64,000 nt of DNA from Bdellovibrio bacteriovorus HD100 (GTDB lineage: Bacteria; Bdellovibrionota; Bdellovibrionia; Bdellovibrionales; Bdellovibrionaceae): assembly GCF_000196175.1 (NCBI RefSeq), contig NC_005363.1:2728001-2792000 (forward strand). Reading direction: 5' to 3'. Under the pieces are notes generated by a model. That model saw nothing but the letters and a program-made list of their open reading frames with translations. It ran no database searches and was not told where the DNA came from. A program made the position numbers and the translations under genes. This document shows, piece after piece, positions 45,771 through 53,637 of the stretch; positions within the stretch are counted from its first letter, which is position 1, and each line of letters begins with the position of its first letter.

Positions 45771-48700
45771 CTATCGATAGGCTTTTCCACGCCCATTTGA
45801 CCAGATTTTCAGCCCGGAAGGACTGTTGACGTTCTGGCTGGCCGTAGATGAGTAGGTCAACACACGATTGTTGATATCCGTGTCACTCGCCACATTTGAA
45901 AGGTAAACACCTGAAATATCATTCCACACGCAGCCGGCAATCTGACTGCCGCCACCCGGAACAATAGAGATCGCAATATCCGCGGGCACACTGACAGCAC
46001 TTGGAACTTCAATAGCTGCGCCCCCATTGCCGCCGTTGTATCCGTTGGTATCGGTGTTCAAATTGCCCGCGTCATTCATGTCAGCAAGACCACCGGCACC
46101 ACCACCACCACCGAAGTGACCGCCACCGCCGCCACCGCCGAAGGTGACATCACACGCTCCGGCACCACCGCCAAAGCCCGCACCGAATCCACCGCGCCCG
46201 AAGAAGGCTTCGCCGGGATTGTTCCCCAGGGCTGAACCAATCAAACAAGTGCTTCCCCCCTGTCCGGCAGCTCCCTGAATGCGTGCGACTCCGTTAGATG
46301 GGGTGTAATCCCCCGCCGGAGAGGCTCCCCCCGCCACAGCGGTTGCCGCAGACCCACCACTGCCACCACTGGAGGCGCCGGCAGCTCCACTCACGGCTGC
46401 GGCGGCAGGTCCTTCCCCTGCACCTCCGGCTCCGCCGGCACCGGCATCACTGTCATCAGTGCCGCCGCGACCACCGCCACCACCACCGCCATAGATCATG
46501 CCGTTATTCAGAATAGTGACGTTGGCGTATTGAGCTTCCACTTTGAACGCTGTTCCTCCGTGCTGCCCCATGCGCAAAGAACCTGCAGTTGCCGCCGGAG
46601 CCAGTCCGCCCGCACCCGCAGCGCCAATGATCAAACCATCGTTGATCAAACGAACCCGCGCCGTTGCCGCCAAAGAACCCGTGCGCATTGCTGGCAGTGC
46701 GGGATCGTTGCTGGAGACTTTCACCGTTGGATTGACTCGCACGACAAAGGTGCGAGGCGAAGCTGCCACAGCTCCACTGTACTGAGCCACGGCCTGGTCA
46801 TAAATATTGTAATTCAAAGTGTCCGCCGCAATCGGCGCCAGCACCACCGCATCGGTCATCGACACCGCAATGCTGGCTACGGATGATTCATTGGTACCGC
46901 CACCGTTATCCCGCACCTTCACGGTCACTGTGGCCGCAGCATCGACACCGGCACTGGCCGACAGATTCACCGTCAGACTGCCATCCCCCACCCGCGTCTG
47001 CGTGCAGTCGACGGTCAGGCGCGAAGTGTTTGAGTTGGTGCAGATCAATTCTAAATTCTGCGTGTCTTCATTGGCGGGGCCCACATCCACCGTGAGTGTG
47101 AAACTTGAAGCCGTCGCCGAACCCGGTGTCAGCAGGATTTCATGTGTGGTGGGAATAGACGTAATCACCGGAGCATCATTCACCGGCTGCACGATAACAG
47201 CAATTTCCTGCTCGACCACAGAATTACCCGCGCCGTTGCCGTCATCAAAGCGAATCTTTGCATAACAGGTTCCAAAGTATTCAGCACGCGGCTTGATACT
47301 GACGGCCCCTGTCGCCGCACTGATCACAAAATCTGTCGCCGGCGTCACCACCACCGAGGTGTCATTGCAAGCGGTGCCGGTCAGGCCCGTATAGTCCAAA
47401 GAATAAGTGCCGAAGCCTTCATCCAAAGAACTTACCGCCGCGGCGCCTAGCACATCCACCAGGGCCGAGAACGCAGGATCATCTTCGGTCAGCACGGTTG
47501 GTGTTCCAATCGTCAATGTCGGTTCTGTATTGGCAATAGTGATATCGATGAACTGCACATCGCTTGCAGCTTGAGGATCTTCTGCATGAATGGCCAGACG
47601 GCATGTCCCCACGTCCTCATCGCCTGGTATGCCTGAAATCGTCACCACTCGGCCATTTCCTGATGGCGTGGCCGTCAGCCAGGTGCAGGTGTCTGAAACA
47701 TCCCGGGAGACAGTCACTGTCTCCGGATCAGGATCTGTGATCGCCACAATGCAATTGTATTCATCATCTTCATCCACATTGGCGGCACAAGGTGCAAGGC
47801 CCACTGCAATCAGAGGCGCATCCTGAACGTTGTTCACCGTGACCGCCACGTCGGCATAGCCGGTGGAAGGGAAAGAGTCCGTCAACGCAATACGGATCTG
47901 GCAAACACCCTGATAGTCCGCGGCCGGCCGGAATGAAAAGGCCCCGGTCACTGGATCAATGCTGTAATTTGTCGCTGTCGGAACCATCGCATGGTCCTCG
48001 CAGCGATCGCCCGCCACCGTCGGTGTCACCAAAGAATAAGTGCTGCCGGCCTCTTCAATGGAAGAAACATTGGCGCCTGAAATCACCTCGGCCAGCGCGG
48101 CGTCTTCAGAAATACTGTACGGACCGCCCGTCACGTTGATGATCGGTGGAGAATTCGTCACCGCTAATTCCCAGGCAAAAATCGCTGACTGTCCGGCAAC
48201 GTCATCTTCAGCATACACCGCCACATGACAGGTGGTTCCGACTTCGGCAGCGGAAGGAGTTCCGGTCACAGCCCCGCTGTTGGCATCAATGCTCAACCAA
48301 GGTCCGCAGGTGGTGGCGGTATCCAGATGATAGGTCAAGGTCAAAGGCGAAGGCAGATCCACATCGGTGGCCGTGATCCCGCAGGCGTAAGCGTAGTTTT
48401 CACCGATACTTCCGGCACAAGCCAGGGTCGTGATGACCGGCACATCGTTCACCGGCTGCAGATCCAACGTCACTGTGACCAGTGCTGTTTCGTTCCCGGC
48501 CCGATCCACGACTTTGTAAGTGAAGCTGTCATCTATGTCGTTATTCAACGAGGGTATGTAAGTGCAATTCAAAACACTGCTGCCCCCGCAACCCGACACA
48601 GCCCCCCGGGTCGGCGCGGTCACAATCTGAATCTTGTACTGGTCATTGTCGCTGGGAGTATTCAGCACAAAAGGCGCGGACATGTCCTCGGTCACAGACA

Positions 48701-49109
48701 CCGTCTGATCAGCGCCGGGTACCGGAGGCTGATCATCGATCAGGAACGATCCCAGTTGCAAAGTTTCCCGGGCATCGCGAACGACGGCAGTCAAACGCAG
48801 ATGGTGAGTGCTGCCATCGGCCAGATGAGAAATATCCCAGTCAAAAGAGCCCGAGTTCGTCAGACGATCTTGGATCACCATCCATGTGGACCCACCATCA
48901 GCCGACGCCTCCAAACGCAAATAGTCCGGGGGCACATCCGCATCCGCGGTGGACCAGCGAACCGGAACAAGCGATGTTGACTTATAGGCCGCATTCAGGC
49001 TTTGAGTTTGAGTGAGCTTACTGGTGAGTATAGCCAAGTCGGCGTTCATACACGCCGCAAGTGACAAAAGAAGGATGATTGATAAACTAAGACGTACAAT
49101 TATCATCAT
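45771..49109 (-). CDS. Giant surface lipoprotein with cadherin/Ig-like repeats and glycine-rich end
   Basis: A 1112-residue protein with a lipobox LAAC at about residues 17-20. Residues about 45-130 form an Ig-like domain; about 135-750 hold repeated cadherin/Ig-type modules of about 100 residues (DDSFTYKVVD, PVNDVPVIT, TGTPSAAEVGTTC, PVNDAPVIT). From about 800 on, beta-rich sequence leads into a glycine-rich region of about 860-1045 with long runs of Gly and GGAGG-type repeats. Such stalk-plus-glycine-rich-tip designs resemble phage tail adhesins. A role in prey or surface binding is inferred. Confidence 0.8.
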   Translation of the reverse strand: MMIIVRLSLSIILLLSLAACMNADLAILTSKLTQTQSLNAAYKSTSLVPVRWSTADADVPPDYLRLEASADGGSTWMVIQDRLTNSGSFDWDISHLADGSTHHLRLTAVVRDARETLQLGSFLIDDQPPVPGADQTVSVTEDMSAPFVLNTPSDNDQYKIQIVTAPTRGAVSGCGGSSVLNCTYIPSLNNDIDDSFTYKVVDRAGNETALVTVTLDLQPVNDVPVITTLACAGSIGENYAYACGITATDVDLPSPLTLTYHLDTATTCGPWLSIDANSGAVTGTPSAAEVGTTCHVAVYAEDDVAGQSAIFAWELAVTNSPPIINVTGGPYSISEDAALAEVISGANVSSIEEAGSTYSLVTPTVAGDRCEDHAMVPTATNYSIDPVTGAFSFRPAADYQGVCQIRIALTDSFPSTGYADVAVTVNNVQDAPLIAVGLAPCAANVDEDDEYNCIVAITDPDPETVTVSRDVSDTCTWLTATPSGNGRVVTISGIPGDEDVGTCRLAIHAEDPQAASDVQFIDITIANTEPTLTIGTPTVLTEDDPAFSALVDVLGAAAVSSLDEGFGTYSLDYTGLTGTACNDTSVVVTPATDFVISAATGAVSIKPRAEYFGTCYAKIRFDDGNGAGNSVVEQEIAVIVQPVNDAPVITSIPTTHEILLTPGSATASSFTLTVDVGPANEDTQNLELICTNSNTSRLTVDCTQTRVGDGSLTVNLSASAGVDAAATVTVKVRDNGGGTNESSVASIAVSMTDAVVLAPIAADTLNYNIYDQAVAQYSGAVAASPRTFVVRVNPTVKVSSNDPALPAMRTGSLAATARVRLINDGLIIGAAGAGGLAPAATAGSLRMGQHGGTAFKVEAQYANVTILNNGMIYGGGGGGGRGGTDDSDAGAGGAGGAGEGPAAAAVSGAAGASSGGSGGSAATAVAGGASPAGDYTPSNGVARIQGAAGQGGSTCLIGSALGNNPGEAFFGRGGFGAGFGGGAGACDVTFGGGGGGGHFGGGGGAGGLADMNDAGNLNTDTNGYNGGNGGAAIEVPSAVSVPADIAISIVPGGGSQIAGCVWNDISGVYLSNVASDTDINNRVLTYSSTASQNVNSPSGLKIWSNGRGKAYR
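46030..46500 (-). repeat. Low-complexity glycine/alanine-rich coding stretch
   Basis: About 470 bp of simple GGN/GCN codons encode the glycine-rich part of the giant lipoprotein, with runs of seven or more glycines. It is prone to slippage and possible length variation between strains. Confidence 0.8.
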
Positions 49110-49180
49110 TAATATTATCGGAATTTTCTGGTAAAACTGGATTGTTTTGATATTAAAAAAGTGCCATGATCTATCTCACA

Positions 49181-49720
49181 ATGAGAAATCGGTTTTTTTC
49201 TGGATGTCTTTTCATTGCTCTGCTTTATTCCAAAATGGCTCTGGCAGCTTCTTTGAGCGCGTCTCCTTGGAGCGGTCAAAAAATGATCAAGCTCGAGTAC
49301 AACGAAAAACCTCTGGCCTATTCTCAAGTGATCAACACCACCTTTTTGGACAGCTCTTTGGCCCAGAACACCTGGATGCAGATCGCTCTGACCAACTCCC
49401 GCTTTCTAAACACCCGACTGAGCGGCACACAAGCATCCAAGTCCGAGTTCAGCGATCTGGTGTTTGAAAACTCTGACCTGAGCGGCTTTAAATGCACTCT
49501 TTGCACATTCATCAACACCACTTTCAAAAATTCCAATTTGGATGGGGCGCACTTTCTGGCGGGATCTTTTAAGAACACCCACTTCGTGGATTCAAATCTG
49601 AGCCGCGTTGATTTTGTCAGCACCCGCTTTGAAAACTGCAGTGTCGATTCCAAGACGGCGAAAACCGTGCACCCGGCAATGCTCATAAAATGGAAAATTC
49701 CCGTAAAGGAGCAGCCATGA
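49181..49720 (+). CDS. Exported pentapeptide-repeat protein (copy 1)
   Basis: A 179-residue protein. The signal peptide ends about ALA-A (start ATG 49181; ATG 49166 is also possible). Residues about 45-165 form pentapeptide-like A(N/D)LXX repeats (FLDSSL, FLNTRL, FSDLVFENSDLSGF, FINTTFKNSNLDGAHF), expected to fold as a right-handed four-sided beta-helix. The stop codon overlaps the start of the next gene (ATGA), so the two are coupled. A paralogue lies at 55519-55956 in the same relation to a homologous membrane protein. Confidence 0.82.
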   Translation: MRNRFFSGCLFIALLYSKMALAASLSASPWSGQKMIKLEYNEKPLAYSQVINTTFLDSSLAQNTWMQIALTNSRFLNTRLSGTQASKSEFSDLVFENSDLSGFKCTLCTFINTTFKNSNLDGAHFLAGSFKNTHFVDSNLSRVDFVSTRFENCSVDSKTAKTVHPAMLIKWKIPVKEQP

Positions 49721-50868
49721 AAGAAATCCTGCAATCACGGGCCTTGCAGATCTATGGCGCATTGCTGGCGCTGACTCATGTCTTGTCGGCGTACTTCTGG
49801 ATGGACCGCTCTCTGGATCTGGTGGTGACTTCAGGTGAACGATCCGCCACCTTGTGCTGGCCCCTGATGCCTTACTGCCAGGATTTGCGCTTTGCCACCA
49901 CCGCATCCGCAGCGAACTTTCTGCAAATTTATGCAGCTGTGGGACTGATCACCGCTGTTTTATTCTTCATCAAGAAAGTCAAACCCGCGTACTTCCTGCT
50001 GGCAGGACTGCTGGCAGTGAAGCTCTATTTCACCAGCTTGTCCTATGGGTTGATGGGAAACTATCACTACATGAGCTTCTTTGTTCAGGTGGCGTTCCTG
50101 TTTTTGCCTTTTAAAACCACGCTGATTCCGTTCTTTATCGGGGTCTTTTATTGGGGCGCTGGCATTTTGAAACTGGATCCGGAATGGCTTTCCGGTGTGG
50201 CCCTGATCACCCCGAGCTTTCTGCCTCCGACCCTGCAGCACGCCAGTTTGATTTATGCCGTCATTCTGGAATGCATTCTGGTGCTGGGACTTTTCAGCCA
50301 ACGCGCCTGGATTCGCAACCTCATTTTCGTGCAGTTTGTGTTGTTCCATGCTTTCTCATGGCACATTGTCGGGTACTTCTACCCCCTGACCATGTTCCTG
50401 CTGCTTTCGATCTTTGTATTGATTCCCCTGAACAAAGAACCCTGGCAGGCCCTGTGGGATCGCTCCCTGCTGAATAAAAAATCCACGCTGGTGTTCACCG
50501 TCGTGCTGGCACTTTTGCAGGTGCTGCCACTGCTGCTGGTGAAGGACAGCGCAGCCTCGGGGGCTCCCCGTCTGATGTCATTGAATATGCTCGATGCCCG
50601 CATGGAGTGTGAAACCCTGTTGATTCGCCACCAGGACCGCGCGCAAGCAACCTATGATCCATTTGTCAAAGCCCCGTCGACGCGCACACAATGTGATCCG
50701 CTGGTTTTTCTTTCGCAGATTGAATCCCTTTGCCGTGACTCAAAGGAAAATTTTGACTTCTGGCTGCAGTCCCGTCGCACAACAGAAAGCGCCCTGCAAA
50801 CGCGTTTGATCGTTCGCGATGCCTGCAAAAAGTCCCGCAGTGAACTTTTATGGGCAGAGGTGCTATGA
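49717..50868 (+). CDS. HTTM / vitamin-K-carboxylase-like membrane protein (copy 1)
   Basis: A 383-residue protein with about eight hydrophobic helices between residues 10 and 275 and a soluble C-terminal region (280-383). It has GLMGNYHYMSFF (His117) and FYWGAGILKLDPEWLSG (Lys152). The second block matches the AGVKKLDADW region of gamma-glutamyl carboxylase, whose lysine is the vitamin K base. FHAFSWHIVGYFYPLTMF is also typical of HTTM proteins. Cysteines recur in the N-terminal CWPLMPYC and in the C-terminal part (MECE, TRTQCDPLVF). It overlaps both neighbours by ATGA. The reaction it catalyses, if any, is unknown. Confidence 0.7.
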   Translation: MKEILQSRALQIYGALLALTHVLSAYFWMDRSLDLVVTSGERSATLCWPLMPYCQDLRFATTASAANFLQIYAAVGLITAVLFFIKKVKPAYFLLAGLLAVKLYFTSLSYGLMGNYHYMSFFVQVAFLFLPFKTTLIPFFIGVFYWGAGILKLDPEWLSGVALITPSFLPPTLQHASLIYAVILECILVLGLFSQRAWIRNLIFVQFVLFHAFSWHIVGYFYPLTMFLLLSIFVLIPLNKEPWQALWDRSLLNKKSTLVFTVVLALLQVLPLLLVKDSAASGAPRLMSLNMLDARMECETLLIRHQDRAQATYDPFVKAPSTRTQCDPLVFLSQIESLCRDSKENFDFWLQSRRTTESALQTRLIVRDACKKSRSELLWAEVL

Positions 50869-52136
50869 AATCACTTCTGATTGGAATCTATTCCGTTCTG
50901 ATCCTCACACTACTGATCCGGGCGGAATTAAAAACCTTACCCCTGCTGGAAAAAGATCTGAGTTTTCAGGAACTGGGAACGCCGGTTCAGGGCGCCACCC
51001 TGACCTATGAGCTCAGTGCAAGGGACGATCGTTCCGCCCTTTCCACGTATCGTGGCAACGCCCCTCGCACGGGACATGCCCGCTCGTCCCTGGAGCAATT
51101 CAAACCCTTCCAGTTAAAATGGCAGGTTCCGCAACTGAACAACGGCATTCACCGGGCCAGCAAAAGTTCTCCGGCCGTGGATGATTCAGGATTCTTTGCC
51201 GCTGATGACACTGGGTACTTGCGGGCCTATGACTGGAATGGAAACTTGCGCTGGCAGTTTTATTCCGGGGTCAGTTCGCGGGGCTTTCATTCCACCCCAC
51301 TCACAGATCAGGACAGCATTTATGCCGGGGATTATGCGGGTTATCTGTACAGCCTGAATAAAGACACCGGCGCTTTGCGCTGGATCACCAAGACGGGGGT
51401 CACCATCGGAGCCTCGCCGCTGATGAACAACGGCATCTTGTACACCGGCGTGGAATTAGCTAAGCCTGACGGTTTTTTGCTGGCCATTTCCGCCCGCGAC
51501 GGACGGTGGCTTTGGACTTCGCCTTTGATCGGCAATCACCCACATTCGTCGCCATCATTGAATCTGCCTCAAGGTCAGATACTGATGGGTTCCAACACCG
51601 GTGAAATGCAGGGATATGACCTTAAAAATGGACAGAAAAAATGGTCCTTTGCCACTGCCAGTGACATCAAATGTGCCGCTTTGATCCACGGGGACCGTGC
51701 GTACTTCAGTTCCTGGGACGGGAATTTTTATGCGGTGAAAGCCGGTACGGGTGCCTTGATCTGGAAAACCGCTTTGGATGAAGGTGGCAGCATGAGCTGC
51801 CCTTCGTTGAGTGCTGACGGATCTTTGCTGGCGGTCACGGGATACAAAAAGAATTTTGTGGTGGCAACCAGTGACGGGAAAATTCAATGGGAAAAACCAA
51901 TTCTGGAGCGCACGACCCGGGCGCAATCAAGCCCGTTGATTATTTCCTATGCCCATCAGGAAGTGGTGGTGCTGCTTTGTGAAAATAAAAAAGTCTGTAT
52001 TTATGATCTGAAGTCCGCGCGCCTGCTGCAGTCTTTGCCGCTGCAGGGGGATTTTTCGGGGGCACCGGTGTTTTATAAAAATCATCTGTTCCTGGCCACC
52101 ACGGGCAAGGACGGCCTGCTGGTCTTTACTCAATAG
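50865..52136 (+). CDS. PQQ-type beta-propeller protein, membrane-anchored
   Basis: A 423-residue protein starting in the ATGA overlap with the HTTM-like gene (ribosome-binding site agagg). One N-terminal hydrophobic segment (about 3-22) is followed by repeated blades of the PQQ/BamB type: LRAYDWNGNLRWQFYSG, LYSLNKDTGALRWITK, MQGYDLKNGQKKWSF and FYAVKAGTGALIWKT. It is probably a periplasmic propeller without cofactor, used as a scaffold like BamB. The 3' end overlaps the converging lipoprotein gene by 11 bp. Confidence 0.85.
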   Translation: MKSLLIGIYSVLILTLLIRAELKTLPLLEKDLSFQELGTPVQGATLTYELSARDDRSALSTYRGNAPRTGHARSSLEQFKPFQLKWQVPQLNNGIHRASKSSPAVDDSGFFAADDTGYLRAYDWNGNLRWQFYSGVSSRGFHSTPLTDQDSIYAGDYAGYLYSLNKDTGALRWITKTGVTIGASPLMNNGILYTGVELAKPDGFLLAISARDGRWLWTSPLIGNHPHSSPSLNLPQGQILMGSNTGEMQGYDLKNGQKKWSFATASDIKCAALIHGDRAYFSSWDGNFYAVKAGTGALIWKTALDEGGSMSCPSLSADGSLLAVTGYKKNFVVATSDGKIQWEKPILERTTRAQSSPLIISYAHQEVVVLLCENKKVCIYDLKSARLLQSLPLQGDFSGAPVFYKNHLFLATTGKDGLLVFTQ

Positions 52137-52758
52137 CGATTCCGGCGGCTCCCAAACGCAGCTTGTAGCCATTTTTTTGAACCATTATATCTCCGTACTG
52201 CGAACCCACTGAACCCGTCATCTGCCAACCACTGGGATGCGTGGCCACGGTGACTTCGCCACCGGAACTGACTATGCGAGTGGCTTCTTTCACAATCGCA
52301 TCAAACAGCAGATCTTTTTGTCCCTGATAGTCAGCAAGATTTGTGACCTGCAGAGTTTTAATGCCCGGCTCGGACGAACGAATACTGCAAACTGAGAACC
52401 CATATTCGTCGCTGGCGGTGCAAACCACCGGGACCGTACCCAGCCCTTTGATCACAGTAAATTGTGGCACGTAGCCTTGCACCACGGTGTTGTCCGAGTT
52501 CATTAATTGAATGGCAAATTGAAGTTCCGTGACGCCGTCGGCTTTTCCTGACGGGCCCACTAAGATTTCTGATTTGGCAAAATCACAAATCGCAGGATCC
52601 GTCACGACACCTGCAATAGGCTGTTTGTTGGTAATATCAATTCCCGGGGGCAACTTGGGCCCGCGCAAACCGGCTAAATCCTGCAGACTGGCTTCAATCG
52701 AACAGCCCGTCAGCAGCAGCATCAGCGGAAAAAGACATATCGAAAGGTTCCGAAACAT
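52126..52758 (-). CDS. Lipoprotein with Ig-like fold
   Basis: A 210-residue protein with a lipobox LLTGC (Cys19). The mature part looks like one bacterial Ig-like domain (about 70-150) followed by a beta-rich region. The sequence just after the lipid cysteine (CSIEASLQDLAGL) resembles that of the two giant lipoproteins nearby. It is convergent with the propeller gene. Confidence 0.75.
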   Translation of the reverse strand: MFRNLSICLFPLMLLLTGCSIEASLQDLAGLRGPKLPPGIDITNKQPIAGVVTDPAICDFAKSEILVGPSGKADGVTELQFAIQLMNSDNTVVQGYVPQFTVIKGLGTVPVVCTASDEYGFSVCSIRSSEPGIKTLQVTNLADYQGQKDLLFDAIVKEATRIVSSGGEVTVATHPSGWQMTGSVGSQYGDIMVQKNGYKLRLGAAGIAIE

Positions 52759-52883
52759 TCCCTGCCTCCGATGGATCTGTCTATTATATCGGCAGGATTC
52801 CGGACTTTCTGTATATTACACTGCTTTCAGATTTCAGCGCCAATTCAAGAATTCTTTTGAAACATCCGAAATATCAAAGGTCT

Positions 52884-53498
52884 ATGAGCATTCGGAACGT
52901 CATCTTTATTATTGCCGGGACTGTCGCCATCTCCGTTATTTCGGTGGTGTTGACTCTGCGTTTGACTCAAACCAAAACAGATTCCCATGTTGTTCCAGCG
53001 GCGGTTTCCACGGAGCTCCCTCAGCAACAGACACCGTCTTTGCCGAAGGCATCGCAACAACCAGCACCGCCTCCTGCGAAACCTTCCGTGGCACCACAAG
53101 TGGCAAAACAAGAAAGCTCTCCCAGCCTTGAGGCTTTCATGAAACCTGCGGCTTTCAAATCCGGCCCGGCAGAACAAAAGCCACTTTCCACTGACAAAGT
53201 CATCAGCACACTCATGAAAGACACTCCAGCTTGTCATGATGAATACAAAGAACACTGCACGGCCAACCGCTTTCTCGCAGAACATCCCCTGGCCTGCCTG
53301 CGCAGCAAGAAAGACCAGCTGTCCCGGGCTTGCTTTAATCAGTTGGCTGCGGTTCGGGACCGCTTCCATCAGGCGTGCGGGACCGATATCAAACGTTTTT
53401 GCACAAAAGAAGCCAGCTACTTTGTCTGCCTGAAACAACACATGGATGACCTGTCTGCCAGCTGCAAAAACAATATAGAACAGTCTTCGCGCCAGTAG
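52884..53498 (+). CDS. Membrane-anchored cysteine-rich (GLG1-like) repeat protein
   Basis: A 204-residue protein from ATG 52884. One N-terminal transmembrane helix (about 5-27) is followed by a Pro/Gln/Ala-rich linker (about 40-110) and a C-terminal domain with eight spaced cysteines: ACHDEYKEHC, PLACLRSKKDQLSRAC, ACGTDIKRFC and FVCLKQHMDDLSASC. This matches the cysteine-rich repeat of the eukaryotic Golgi protein GLG1 (fibroblast growth factor receptor homologue), also found in some bacteria. Probably periplasmic; function unknown. Confidence 0.75.
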   Translation: MSIRNVIFIIAGTVAISVISVVLTLRLTQTKTDSHVVPAAVSTELPQQQTPSLPKASQQPAPPPAKPSVAPQVAKQESSPSLEAFMKPAAFKSGPAEQKPLSTDKVISTLMKDTPACHDEYKEHCTANRFLAEHPLACLRSKKDQLSRACFNQLAAVRDRFHQACGTDIKRFCTKEASYFVCLKQHMDDLSASCKNNIEQSSRQ

Positions 53499-53552
53499 TG
53501 TCTCGCTTTGATATAAAATCAGTATAAATGGGTAATACTTTTTACTCTGGAC

Positions 53553-53580
53553 TAATGTCCTCTCTGAAATAACCCGATAA
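53553..53580 (+). promoter_or_regulatory. Possible FliA-type promoter before the fibre gene
   Basis: TAAT at 53553-53556 and CCCGATAA at 53573-53580, separated by 16 bp, resemble the sigma-28 pattern TAAA-N15-GCCGATAA. They lie 57 bp before the start codon. Spacing and first base are imperfect, so this is only a candidate. Confidence 0.25.
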
Positions 53581-53637
53581 ATAAGGTATTGAGCGACTAT
53601 TCAACCTTGTATTGAACGTTTCGGAAGGACATAAGGT

